A stretch of DNA of 34,814 nt, from assembly GCF_013812955.1 (NCBI RefSeq), contig NZ_JACCSO010000267.1, forward strand, positions 1-34,814. The letters are read 5' to 3'. The stretch is from Nannocystis sp. GTDB taxonomy: Bacteria; Myxococcota_A; Polyangia; Nannocystales; Nannocystaceae. Below, piece by piece: positions 8,046-18,300 of the stretch (the stretch's first letter is position 1; each line of letters opens with the position of its first letter). The notes under the pieces are model-generated. The model made no database searches, was not told where the DNA came from, and worked only from the letters and a program-made list of their open reading frames with translations. The translations under genes and the position numbers were made by a program.

Positions 8046-11000
8046 CCGCAGCTCGGGGTGAAGGTGCCCTGCCCTGCCGGCCCGATCGTGCCGGCGCGAT
8101 GATGCAAGCGCAGCACGACGTCGGAGATGTGCGCGAGGTCGAGGTCGAGGTTCGCAGGCGCCAGCTCGGGCGGCGGGATCGTGAGGGTCCACTGCTCGCC
8201 GTGCACGGGCCATGCGGCGTAGCCCCCGTTCGGGCCGGCGGTGCCCCAGTCGCCTACGCCGGCCTGGATCACGATCTGCTCGCGGTCAAAGCTGTACGGG
8301 ACATACGTGGACCATTGCGGGAGCTCCGCGCCGTCGCAGCGGCGCACACCCGCGAGACCCTGGCGGGTCAGCATGACCTCGGCCTCCTTGTCGCCGAGGT
8401 AGTCGCCGACGAGCTTGACCTCGATCGTGTCGATCCGGTCGTCGCACAGGAGCGCCGAGAACTGCTTGCCCTCGAAGGCCGGGAGCGTGAAGGGCAATCC
8501 GACCCCGCCGTCCGCCTGGGCGTGCAGGGGGTCTTGGAGCAATGCGGCGAACTGCTCGGCCGGCGTCGCGGGGCTGCCGTCGACGTCAGGGATGTCGGCG
8601 GTGATGCCGAAGATGTCGCCGCGCAGGCTGACCTCGGTGACGTACGGCTGGCCGTGGCCGTGCTCGAGGCGGTAGTCCTCGGCGATGTTGTCGAGGCACG
8701 CCATGAGCGCGGCGAAGTCCTCGGGGGCGCGGGCCGTGGCGAGCTGGTCGCGTAGCGCGGGCAGCTCCTGGCTCAGCTCGTACTCGAGGGCGCGCAGCGC
8801 CAGGTACACCCGGCGGATCGTCCGCTCGCGCACCGGCAGCACGCGGGCCGCGGCGGCGAGGCGCGCGGTGAGGAAGTGCGGGCGGGTGCGCGCATTGTCT
8901 GGACTGTCCTCGACCATGAGGCCGACCACACGGGCCTTCTCCTGGGCGAGCGCGGCGACTTCCTGGTAGGCGCTCCACATCGCGGTCATGGCGGTGCTGC
9001 GCGCGAGCTGGGCCTCCTGGGTCTCGATCTGGAGGAGCAGGCCCTCGGCGCGCACGTTCTTGATGAGGGCGACCGACGAGGCGCGCTGGGCCTCGACGTC
9101 GCTGTTTCGGATCGCCTGATCGATCTCCGCGTTGATCGCCATGATCTCCTGGTCCTCGCCACGCTGGAGGTCATCGAGCGAATTTTGCAGACCGGCCTGC
9201 CCGAGCACGCTCTCGCACTGGTTGTCGGTCGATGTGGTGAGGCTGGCCTGCTTGGCCGCGCAGGTCTTCATGGCGAGCAGAAGGCCGATCGGATCCGGGG
9301 TCGGGACGCCGACGATCGAGGGCCCGGAGAACGCCTTGCTCGCGTACTCGGCGTGGCAGCTCTTGGTCAGCACGTTGGCCTCCGCGTCGGCGTTCTCCTG
9401 GATGCGGCTGCACTCGGCCATCGCCTCGGCCTGCACGAGCGCCGAGCGGTCCTCGCCGGACTTGTCCTTGACCTGGAAGATGCGGCCATGGGCGGCCTCG
9501 ATCTCCGCGGACAGGCCGAGCTGGATCTCGAGGATCTTGGCGAAGCGCTCCTCCTCGACAGCGATCGCGTGCAGGTTGTTCTCGCTGGCCTGAGTCGCGT
9601 GACGGATGCGCAGGCCGGCGGCCTCGACGGCGGCCCGCAACTCCGCGATCTGGCCGCCGCCCTCGCCGCAGGTGGCGAGCGCGGGCGCGGTCTCGCCGGG
9701 CAGGCTGCCGCACAGAGCGCGCAGCTTGTGGTCGTACTCGGTCTCGATCTGCAGGGCCGTCGTGGCGAGCGTGTGGCTCTTCTGCGCGTAGTCGAGGGCC
9801 TTCTGCCAGGCGTCGCCGGCGACCTGCTCGAACTGCGCCACGTCGTCCTCCGCGAGCGCGTACACGACCTCGAAGTTGGTCCGGCTCTTGGCGATGTCGT
9901 CCGGGCCGAGCGCGAGCGGGACGTAGGCGGTGGGATAGCCGAAGGGGCTGGTGTCGGGTGCGAGCTCGTCGTGCGCGCTGCGGAGCGCCTCGAGGGCCTG
10001 GCCGAGCGCGTGCAGACCGATCGCGGCGGCGGGGTCGTCCTTGAGACGGAGATGCAACTCGGCGCCCGCGGCGTGCATGGCGATCGCAGCGAGGCGGACA
10101 GCAACGCGCACGTCATCGGGGTTTTGGCCGGCGCGGTGGGCCAGACGAGACCATGCAGCCGTGGCGCGTGCGTACGCGGCGATCAGGGCGAGCGGCGCGA
10201 GGTGGGCTCCGGCCGTGGAGACGGAGGCCTTGGTGTCCTCGAGCCAGGCGAGGCCCTTCGGATACGCGGGCGCCAGCATCGGGGCGAGTGCAGCGGCGAG
10301 ACGCTCGCGGTCGTCGGCGAGGATGTCGAGCTCGCGCCCCAGGGCGTCGGGCGCGGGCTCGCCGACCTCGTCCCGGTACGCGAACACGGCGTCGACCTGG
10401 GCCTCGGTCGACAGCAGCGCGGCCGCGCGGGCCTCGTCGGCGGCGTACACCGCCGAGAGGCTCTGGAGCCCCACGCCCCATGGGCCGGGGGGCTGGACGC
10501 TGCCGCGGCGAAACAGCGCATTGCCGCAGCGCAGGGCGGCGATGTCGAGACAGGTGCGGCCATCGGCCCCGTAGACGGGGGACTGGGCGGCGCAGTCGTC
10601 CCAGGTCCATGGGCCCGTCGGCGGCGTCACCTTGCCGCCGCCATGCAGCGCGGCGAGCAGGTTGCCCAGGTTGTCGCCGGCCTCGCGGAGCGCGGCCCCG
10701 CAGGCCATCATGTCCTCCGGCGCGCAGCTCCCGTTTGCGCAGGCGTCGCATGCCGGTTCGGGCTCCGGCAGCGTCAGGGCGGTCCCGTAGACCGTGCCGA
10801 GGCCGTCGCACGCCTCGGGGTCGAGCCCCGCCGGGGCCAGCCACGTCGGCGCCACGGCGTCCTTGGGGAGAAAGTCGGGAGCGTGGACGAGGCCGGTCAG
10901 CGGGCCCTGGCGACGCAGCGTGAACGCGCCCTCGATCTGCACGGGCGTGCCGCGCAGGCCGGTGATCGTCTCGGTCACGGTGCCGTCCAGCCCGTCCGCC

Positions 11001-11926
11001 GTGCGCGTGCCGGTCAGCACGAGTACGCGGCCCAACTCGCGCGCGAGGGGGCTCTGGCGCCAGCTCTCGGCGGGCAGCCGGTCGCGCAGCGTCACGGCGA
11101 TGTCGCCGGCGGGCGTCCAGGTCCCGGTCAGCGCGAGGGGCTGCGGCCACAGCAGGCTCGCATCGTTGTCGACGCGGCCGACGATCGTCCCGTCCGCCCG
11201 AAAGTCGAGATCGACGGTGAGCTCGCTGCTCCCGAGGCCAAAGCTCCCGGCGGCGAAGCTCACCGCGCCGCGGAAGTTGCCAGCTGTGGGCACCTCCTCG
11301 GTCTCGATCGACCACAGGGTGGCGCCGCCGCTGGTGATGATCTGAACCGGCAAGATGCGATCGACGGCGGTCAGCGCGGCGAGGTCGACATCCACAAGAA
11401 GCTCGACCTCCTCGCCGGGCTGGAGCTCCGCGGGCGTGGTGTCCAGCGTCAGGGCCGGACTGGCGGCCACGAGGCGGTACGCCAGCGGCGAGGCGCCGTT
11501 GTTGCGGAGAACGGTCTGGGCCTGGCGCTCTCCCGCCGCGAGTCGTGTGCGCTGCTCGGCCAGCGCGGGGGTGCCTGCGAGCACACGCGGTACCGCGTCC
11601 TCACCAGGCACGGCACAATGACCATGTGCATCGCAGACTTCGCCCGGATCGCATGCGTCGGCGTCCTCGCAGCCGGCCATGCAGATCCGCAGCGCACAAA
11701 AGTCGCCCTCACCGCAGTCGGCGTCGACCTGACACGGCGTACCGTTCGCGCCGGGCGCCTCGGGGGACCCCGGCTCGGGTACGTCGGATTCGGACTCGGG
11801 TTCGGGTTCGGGCGCAGGATCAGGCTCGGCTGTCGTCGGCGCATCCTGGACGACGTCATCGGGGGCACAGGCCAGCGACAACAACAAGGCCGACGCGGCG
11901 GCCCGGAACATGGGGGTTCGTTTCAC
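8042..11926 (-). CDS. Large lipoprotein with Cys-rich N-terminal module and coiled-coil-like central region
   Basis: GTG start preceded by AGGAGGAATTTGCC; MFRAAASALLLSLAC lipobox, acidic Pro/Glu linker, CQVDADCGEGDFCALRICMAGCEDADACDPGEVCDAHGHC; long coherent ORF. Confidence 0.85.
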   Translation of the reverse strand: MKRTPMFRAAASALLLSLACAPDDVVQDAPTTAEPDPAPEPEPESESDVPEPGSPEAPGANGTPCQVDADCGEGDFCALRICMAGCEDADACDPGEVCDAHGHCAVPGEDAVPRVLAGTPALAEQRTRLAAGERQAQTVLRNNGASPLAYRLVAASPALTLDTTPAELQPGEEVELLVDVDLAALTAVDRILPVQIITSGGATLWSIETEEVPTAGNFRGAVSFAAGSFGLGSSELTVDLDFRADGTIVGRVDNDASLLWPQPLALTGTWTPAGDIAVTLRDRLPAESWRQSPLARELGRVLVLTGTRTADGLDGTVTETITGLRGTPVQIEGAFTLRRQGPLTGLVHAPDFLPKDAVAPTWLAPAGLDPEACDGLGTVYGTALTLPEPEPACDACANGSCAPEDMMACGAALREAGDNLGNLLAALHGGGKVTPPTGPWTWDDCAAQSPVYGADGRTCLDIAALRCGNALFRRGSVQPPGPWGVGLQSLSAVYAADEARAAALLSTEAQVDAVFAYRDEVGEPAPDALGRELDILADDRERLAAALAPMLAPAYPKGLAWLEDTKASVSTAGAHLAPLALIAAYARATAAWSRLAHRAGQNPDDVRVAVRLAAIAMHAAGAELHLRLKDDPAAAIGLHALGQALEALRSAHDELAPDTSPFGYPTAYVPLALGPDDIAKSRTNFEVVYALAEDDVAQFEQVAGDAWQKALDYAQKSHTLATTALQIETEYDHKLRALCGSLPGETAPALATCGEGGGQIAELRAAVEAAGLRIRHATQASENNLHAIAVEEERFAKILEIQLGLSAEIEAAHGRIFQVKDKSGEDRSALVQAEAMAECSRIQENADAEANVLTKSCHAEYASKAFSGPSIVGVPTPDPIGLLLAMKTCAAKQASLTTSTDNQCESVLGQAGLQNSLDDLQRGEDQEIMAINAEIDQAIRNSDVEAQRASSVALIKNVRAEGLLLQIETQEAQLARSTAMTAMWSAYQEVAALAQEKARVVGLMVEDSPDNARTRPHFLTARLAAAARVLPVRERTIRRVYLALRALEYELSQELPALRDQLATARAPEDFAALMACLDNIAEDYRLEHGHGQPYVTEVSLRGDIFGITADIPDVDGSPATPAEQFAALLQDPLHAQADGGVGLPFTLPAFEGKQFSALLCDDRIDTIEVKLVGDYLGDKEAEVMLTRQGLAGVRRCDGAELPQWSTYVPYSFDREQIVIQAGVGDWGTAGPNGGYAAWPVHGEQWTLTIPPPELAPANLDLDLAHISDVVLRLHHRAGTIGPAGQGTFTPSCG

Positions 11927-12106
11927 GGCAAATTCCTCCTGTGGCGCTCGCACGAGCGCGTTGATGTCAGCGCTAGTTTTGACGACGACGATCGCCAACC
12001 ATGCGCGCGCGAGTGCGGCGCAGACTGTGCTCAGCCGATGTGCTCGGCGTGAATGCTGCGGAAGGAGCTGTGCGTCGGCCCGTGCGCTCGGCCCCGCGGG
12101 GTATGT

Positions 12107-12712
12107 CTATACGGGCTGACCCACGAGGCGCAGCAACGGTGCTCGATCGTCTCGGGTGTCCGCTTCGCCGGCCCCAGTGCGCTCATGCCAGCGACGGGCG
12201 CGGCGCGTCAGTGCCTGGTCGGCCTGGCTCCGGGGTCGAGCGAAGATGTGCACGGCGCCGTTGCGCTCGAAGGTCCACACCTCACCGCGGCGGTGCAGCG
12301 CCTCCGCCAGCATCACCCCGAGGCCGCGGTCCACCCACGCCTCCGGTAGCCCCAGCTCGAGCAACAGCACGCGCCCGGCGTCGCCCATCGTGGCGAAGGC
12401 GCCGTGATAGCTGCCGCGGTGCCGGTACGCTGCCAGCACCTCGGGCAGCGGGGCCGTGTCCTTGAACGTGGCGCAGCGGTCACCCCGGAGGTTGATGCGC
12501 TCGTCGTTCAGATGGCGATGCTCCTCCGCGCCCGCCACGAGGGCCGCTTGCACGGCCTCGAAGACCTGACCGGGCCACACGGCATCGTCCAGCAGCACGC
12601 GTGCGACCTGGTCGTCGACCAGACGCTGCAGATTCTTAAGAAAACCCAGGGCCACCAGGCGGTGATCTCGGTCGATCTCCGCCCGGCGTGCCTCGCGTCG
12701 GCTCGTGTTCAT
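12107..12712 (-). CDS. Hypothetical protein, about 201 aa
   Basis: ORF from ATG MNTSRREARRAEIDRDHRLVALGFLKNLQRLVDDQVARVLLDDAVWPGQVFEAVQAALVAGAEEH...; no family recognised. Confidence 0.65.
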   Translation of the reverse strand: MNTSRREARRAEIDRDHRLVALGFLKNLQRLVDDQVARVLLDDAVWPGQVFEAVQAALVAGAEEHRHLNDERINLRGDRCATFKDTAPLPEVLAAYRHRGSYHGAFATMGDAGRVLLLELGLPEAWVDRGLGVMLAEALHRRGEVWTFERNGAVHIFARPRSQADQALTRRARRWHERTGAGEADTRDDRAPLLRLVGQPV

Positions 12713-13015
12713 GGGCGCCTTCCTCTCGCTTTGCGCAACTCGTGGTGGGGGGTGGCAGCGCTTCGTCACGGGCCAGCCGGGCACACGACGAGGCACCGTG
12801 CCCCGCAACGCGGGGCGTGGCTCTCTTAAAAGAAAGGTCAAGAAGCTCGGTTGAGGATGCGGGCGATCGGACCTTCGCGCAACCTATCCGATACCTTTCG
12901 GAAGTCATACGCGGTACAGCGCGTGTCCGCCAAACAAATTCCCGCCGCGAGCTGTTCAATTTCGCCCCCGGCGCCGGGTGGCATGCCGCGGAGCTTCGCC
13001 CTACCATCCAGGGCT

Positions 13016-13372
13016 GTGACAAGCCGCAAGGCCCCAAGCCGGCCGCCCAAGGCCGAAAAGCCCTTCGCCTCGACGGAGGAGCTGCTCGACATCATCAAGA
13101 TGAGCCGACGGACCCTCTACGAGTGGGTCCAGCGCAGCCTGCTCCCGATCCCGCGAACGATGTCCGACGGCAACGGCGTCTGGTCGCGCTGGCCCCGGAC
13201 CGCGATCGACCACGCGCGCTTCATCGTCGAGCAGCGCGAGCTCGGCTACGCCTTCGACGAGATCCGGCCGATGCTGCACGCCCGGTGGGGCTCCGCGGAC
13301 AAGATGCCGCTCGAGGAGGTCGAGGCCAGGGAGGCGAAGATCAAGGCGGCCAAGTCGAAAGCCCGGGGATAG
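13016..13372 (+). CDS. MerR-like HTH protein (first of a tandem pair)
   Basis: FASTEELLDIIKMSRRTLYEWVQRSLLPIPRTMSDGNGVWSRWPRTAIDHARFIVEQRELGYAFDEIRPML; MerR-type HTH then wing. Start uncertain (GTG 13016 or ATG 12851). Confidence 0.7.
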   Translation: MTSRKAPSRPPKAEKPFASTEELLDIIKMSRRTLYEWVQRSLLPIPRTMSDGNGVWSRWPRTAIDHARFIVEQRELGYAFDEIRPMLHARWGSADKMPLEEVEAREAKIKAAKSKARG

Positions 13373-13411
13373 CCTTCCTGAAGGGCTCTCGATGTCCGGG
13401 CCCCGGCGGCG

Positions 13412-13756
13412 GTGGCATCGCCGGTGCGCGGGGCGGGCATCGTCCATCTGGCGCCGCTGCGCACGATCTTCTACGTTACCAGCGTGCTTGAGCGCCCGCG
13501 GGACCACATCACGACCGAGGAGCTTCTGGCCGTCACCCGGTCGACCCGCGATACGCTCTATGCGTGGGTCGCCCAGAAGCTCCTGCCCCGGCCGTGGCTC
13601 ACCGCCGGGACCGACGATCGCCGGCTCGTCGCGGCCTGGGCACCCGAGACCCTCGAGCGCGTGCGCTTCATCGTCGCCCAGCAGCGCAAGGGCCTCATGG
13701 TGGACGAGATCGCCGCCCGCGTGGAAGAGCGCTGGCCCCGGCGGCGGCCCGTATAG
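13412..13756 (+). CDS. MerR-like HTH protein (second of a tandem pair)
   Basis: HITTEELLAVTRSTRDTLYAWVAQKLLPRPWLTAGTDDRRLVAAWAPETLERVRFIVAQQRKGLMVDEIAARVEERWP, visibly paralogous to the previous ORF. Start may be GTG near 13481. Confidence 0.7.
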   Translation: MASPVRGAGIVHLAPLRTIFYVTSVLERPRDHITTEELLAVTRSTRDTLYAWVAQKLLPRPWLTAGTDDRRLVAAWAPETLERVRFIVAQQRKGLMVDEIAARVEERWPRRRPV

Positions 13757-13804
13757 GGTCGGCGATCCATCTCGGCCGCCCCCATGCTGCACCCATCGGT
13801 GATC

Positions 13805-14344
13805 ATGACCTCCACGCTCGACAAATCCTCTCAGCGAGCCGGGCTCATCGTCGGCCTCGTCCTGTACGTTGCCGCCTGCGCGCACGGCCCTGTCACCCCT
13901 TCCGCGCCACGGATCCCGATCGCCGTCGCCCCGATCGGCTTCGGTCCCGAGAACGGCCTGACCCCGGAGGAGCAGGCCGAGTGCGAGCTCGGCAAGCAGC
14001 TGGCCGAGGAACTGCACGACGAGGTCGGGCAGTCCTTCGCGTTCAGCGGCATCGTCGACCCCCGCGGCGTACCAGGCCTCGTCCTGAACATGCGCTTCGC
14101 GCGGGTCGAGGGGATCAGCGGCCGGGGCTCCAAGCGCATCGTGCTCGAGGGCCAGCTCGTCAAAGATGGCCAGGTGGTCGCCCACTTCACTTCAATGCGG
14201 GGGGCGTTCGGCAACTACAGCCGCGGCTTCACAACCACCTGCAGCATCATGGAGGACGTGGTCGAGGAGCTCGCCGAGGACGTGGGCGAGTGGCTGTACA
14301 GGCCGACGATGAACGCCAAACTCGGCGACCTGAGCGGTCAATGA
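13805..14344 (+). CDS. Putative lipoprotein
   Basis: MTSTLDKSSQRAGLIVGLVLYVAACAHGP, hydrophobic segment plus lipobox-like AAC; coherent ORF. Confidence 0.7.
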   Translation: MTSTLDKSSQRAGLIVGLVLYVAACAHGPVTPSAPRIPIAVAPIGFGPENGLTPEEQAECELGKQLAEELHDEVGQSFAFSGIVDPRGVPGLVLNMRFARVEGISGRGSKRIVLEGQLVKDGQVVAHFTSMRGAFGNYSRGFTTTCSIMEDVVEELAEDVGEWLYRPTMNAKLGDLSGQ

Positions 14345-14451
14345 CCGGCAGAGCGTTGTTCGGTTGCTGTTGCAACGACTTGAACGACGTTACCTCGGGA
14401 CGATGGATGGTGCATTGACGCCCGGCGCGCGGATGCGCTAAATGTCCGATC

Positions 14452-15102
14452 ATGTCTCCTGGCCCGCGCTGCGCACTGGTGTTGACCTCGACCCTGGCTT
14501 TCGCTCTGGCCGGGGCGCCACCCGTCTGGGCGGCAGAGCCGTCCCCGCCAGCCCCGACGCCAGTGGACGCCGAGGCCGGCGTGCCGGAAGCACCCGCGCC
14601 CGCTGCGGACCCGGAGCCAGCAACGGCGGTACCGGAGCCAGCAGCGGCGGTCTCGGAGCCTTCCGGTTCGGCGATCGTGCCCAGCATATCGCCGACAGCC
14701 CCGGCGCCCTTGGCCGCGAACACGGGGTCAGACAATGGAGCGACTTGCAGGAGCCCGGAGTTTCGCCGCACGCCCGGGTGCGCTCCCTATCGAAAATGGT
14801 CGGCGATCAGCTCGGTCGGCTGGCCGACGATGATTGTCGGCTGGGCATTCGCGGCCAGCATCAGCGGCGCGGCGCTCCAGCGGGACAACAAGCTTGGCGC
14901 ACTCGGGCTCATTCCTGTCGTTGGAGCGCCTATCTCTGCGATTGCTGGCGATTGGACGCTCGGGGCCCGGATCGGACTGGGCGTGACTGGTGCGTTCCAG
15001 ATCACCGGCCTCGTGCTCGGCATCGTGGGAGCGGTCAAAGCCCGCCGTTCAGCGACTCCACGAGTCAGCGCGAGCTCATTGGGGCTGATGGTGCGGTTTT
15101 AG
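14452..15102 (+). CDS. Exported/membrane protein with Pro/Ala/Glu-rich linker and C-terminal hydrophobic segments
   Basis: Signal peptide MSPGPRCALVLTSTLAFALAGAPPVWAAEP, P/A/E repeats, C-terminal hydrophobic helices. Confidence 0.75.
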   Translation: MSPGPRCALVLTSTLAFALAGAPPVWAAEPSPPAPTPVDAEAGVPEAPAPAADPEPATAVPEPAAAVSEPSGSAIVPSISPTAPAPLAANTGSDNGATCRSPEFRRTPGCAPYRKWSAISSVGWPTMIVGWAFAASISGAALQRDNKLGALGLIPVVGAPISAIAGDWTLGARIGLGVTGAFQITGLVLGIVGAVKARRSATPRVSASSLGLMVRF

Positions 15103-15130
15103 CGCGAGGCGGCCAGCGGTCGGTTGGATG

Positions 15131-15154
15131 CGACGCCGCAGGAGATCGGCGTCG
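15131..15154. repeat. Short inverted repeat downstream of the 216-aa ORF, possible terminator stem
   Basis: CGACGCCG (15131-15138) / CGGCGTCG (15147-15154), 8-nt loop; no clear T-tract. Confidence 0.35.
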
Positions 15155-15375
15155 GGCTTCGACGGCCCACGCTCGGACTCGGCGAGGAAGGGCGAGGACC
15201 CCGACGCCCCCGAGGCCGCTGGCCCACCAGTATCCACCCTACCCGCCCCGCTATCCTCGACCTCGCCCGACACCACCACACCGGCCATCCGGCCAGAAGG
15301 TGTGGATGGGTCTGGGGCTGACCTGGATGACCGGCCTCGCCGCGTTGCCGGCGACTTCATCGGCTGCGTGCTCTG

Positions 15376-18300
15376 TTGAGCTCGCTCGCCTTTCGCCCCA
15401 AGCCTACGTTTCTTCATGAGTTCGCTCTCCGTCCACAGCCCATCAGTCCCCAAGACTCACGGGCTTCGACCGGTATCGTGAAGAGCTGGTGGAGACACTT
15501 CAACCCGCGCGCGATGGCCAGTGATCGCCCGGTCGGGCAGACGGCACTGGTTGGGACCATGACCACGGCCTCTGAACTTCTCGACGCCCTCGCCGATTCC
15601 GCCCTTGACCGGCGCCTGGTTTTGTACGAGAAGGCCAACCCGGCAGTCACCGCGGAGGAGCTTCGCGGCCTCGCAAAGGGGCTCGCGGTCATGGGCTGGC
15701 TCACCCTTCGCCTCGAGGCAGGCCCCCCCGGTCGGTCGTTGCCGTCCGTCGGCGATGCAGGTCTTCACCTGCGGACAGAGAGCGCCACGCTGGCCGACGC
15801 GGCAGCGATCTGGTTGCACCCGGGCGGGGCGGCGACCGATGAACCGACGCTGCTTCGACATCTCGCGCGCTACCTCGAGCTCGCCTGCCAGGCCGGCGCT
15901 GGCGCCTCGCGCGATTTGCTGATGCTCTACTTCGCGCTGCTCGCCACACGGGCAGGTGCGGTCGCCGAGGCTCGCCTGCAGCTCGAGGCCCTGAGACCGT
16001 TTGCCGGCGACACCGACGCATGGCAGCGGGCCAATGACTTGCTCGAACCGTTGGCAACAGACCCGGTGTTACGCGAAGCGCCGTGGGTTCGCGTCGCGGC
16101 GGCATCCATGTGGGCGAGCCTCGACATCCCTGCTGCGGCAGCGATCGAGCCGTCGTTCGACGATCTGTTGCAGGCGGCGAGCACCTCACCACCGGTGCCT
16201 GTGTTGCAGCAGCTCCTGGCGATCGACCATCCGCTGGGTCGCGCGCTCGGCAACCTTCTCACGCATCTTCGCGACCGTGGGATCCGCGAGCAACTCGCCG
16301 AGGATCCGACAGTCCTGATGATCGTCCGTGCGGCCTGGACGAAAGCAGAGCGTTGTGACCCGGGGCTGCCGATCCCGCCGGGTTTGCGCACGTGGGCGCT
16401 CGCAGTTGGCCGCGCTGGCGATCTGGCCGCGACGCGGCTCGCCGGGTGGCTGCTGCACGACGCCGGCCAGCTCACGGCGGAAGAGATGGCCTCCATGGCG
16501 GCGCTGGCCGTGCGTGCATCCGACCTCGAGTTCCTGGCAAAGCATGCGCGTGACGGCGATCAACGCATGTACTGGCTCGACCTGTACCGATCTCTCAACG
16601 GCCTCCCGGGTGCGCTGGCCGATGCAGTGCTGGCGACTTGCGTTCGTCGTGCCCCGCAGGAGGCCGAGGTTGAGCTCTGTGTGCAGGAACGCGACGTACT
16701 CGCCGCCGCCGTTCCGACAATGGGCCAACATACGCGGGAGATGGTCGAGGCGTTGCTACACATACTGCAGATGACGGTCGACGATCGGGCTGCTGCCGAG
16801 CTGGTGTGGCCGCGTTTTCTCGCCATCGCCGCGACCTTTGATCCCACTCATGGGAGTCCGCCCAAACCCGTCGAACCACTGACGATCGGGCTCCTCGAGC
16901 TGGCCGCCGAACGGACGCGAGTGATGTCGCCGCGCCAGGCGTTGCGTGTCGCGCTGCTTCTCGTCCATTGGCTCCCCGGACAGGGTCATCCGCTCTTTGA
17001 GCGGGTGTTCGCCGAGCAAGCCGTCCATGCGATCGTCGCCGCCGAGGAGGTGAACCTGCTTCCGCGAGCGGCGAGCCTCATCGACTGGTTGCTGGTGCAC
17101 GGTGGCGTCCGGCATACGCTCGCGGAATTGCGGTACTACCAGGTCAAGATCGCAATGCCGGAACTGCTGCGGGCGCCGAAGGCACGCCTCAAAGCGCTCC
17201 GCGTGCTTGACGATGTGGTCCGCTCGGCGCGAGGTACCGGGTCCGGCTGGTGCGAGGTCAAGGCGAGCTGCCTGTGGATCACGATCAGTCTCCTCGACCT
17301 CCCCGTGGGGCCCGCGCGCGCTGTGGCCCTGGCGAACGCGACTGCTGTTCTCGACGCCGCGGAGTCTGCTGCGCTCGCGTGGGAGATGCTGCCGGAGCTG
17401 TGCTCGGAGCGCGCTCGGATATTGACTCTTGGCGGTGACGTGGAAGGAGGCGTCGAAGCCTGGCGTCGCGCAATCGCACACACGGAGCCGGACCGCCACC
17501 TGTCCTTTCGGGCTGACCTGCTCGGCAACCTCGCTCAGTCGCTCCTGTTCAGCCATCGTCCTGGCAACCTCGACGAGGCGGAAGCGGCCGCCCGGGAGGC
17601 GCTGGCGTGCCTACCGCCCGATAGCGGGGCCAGCACGACAGCGTTCACTCGCGGCATCCTCGGTCACGTGCTTGCCCTGCATCGCAAGGAGACGCTCGAC
17701 GAAGCCATCGTGCTCCTCGAGGACACGCTTCGCGTGCCGTTGCAGCGTCTAGGCTTGACGCACCCGGCGACGCTGCGTCTCGCGTTGGTGCTGGCTTACA
17801 AACGCAAACAGCAGCTCGCCGTGGCGCGGCACCACTTGGACGTCGTGCTGGCGGAGCACGCAGACCTCGAAGACGTGGTCATGCTCCTCGACGCGGCCGG
17901 ACGGGCTACCGAGCTCGACACCGTCGATGGCCAGGATTCTGCACGGGCCCTGGTCGAGCGGCTCTGGCGGCGGCATATCGACTCGCCGTGGCAGCCCATC
18001 CTCGAGCTGCTGCGAACGCTGGCGACCGATCTCAGACCCGCAGCCCCCCTGGCCCACGCCTACATCGTCGGCGAGTTGCCGCACCACCCGGTCGTTGACT
18101 CGCTACTACGCCAGGCGATCGACCGCCAGGTCGAGGTGCTGCCGCGCTCGTTGCTCGCGGCATGCCTCGAGCGTGGTTTCGTCGGACCCGAGCACCTCCA
18201 CCTGCGCGGCAAGATCTACATCGCGCTCCGTCAGACTCAGGAGTTGCGCGACGAATTTGAGCGGCTTCTCGCAGGTCCACAGACCGAGGCCGATCGAGCG

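Noticed and set aside
8876-12052. 1058-aa plus-strand ORF opposite the giant lipoprotein
   Set aside because: Antisense ORF typical of high-GC codon bias; the minus-strand frame has signal peptide, SD AGGAGG and coherent domains, this one has none.
15076-15417. 113-aa minus-strand ORF MKKRRLGAKGERAQ...
   Set aside because: Low-complexity, no homology recognised, overlaps the 5' end of the long CHAT ORF; cannot be supported.
14442-15419. 325-aa ORF overlapping the 216-aa membrane protein
   Set aside because: Arg/Gly-rich out-of-frame translation; the other frame has a signal peptide and TM helices.
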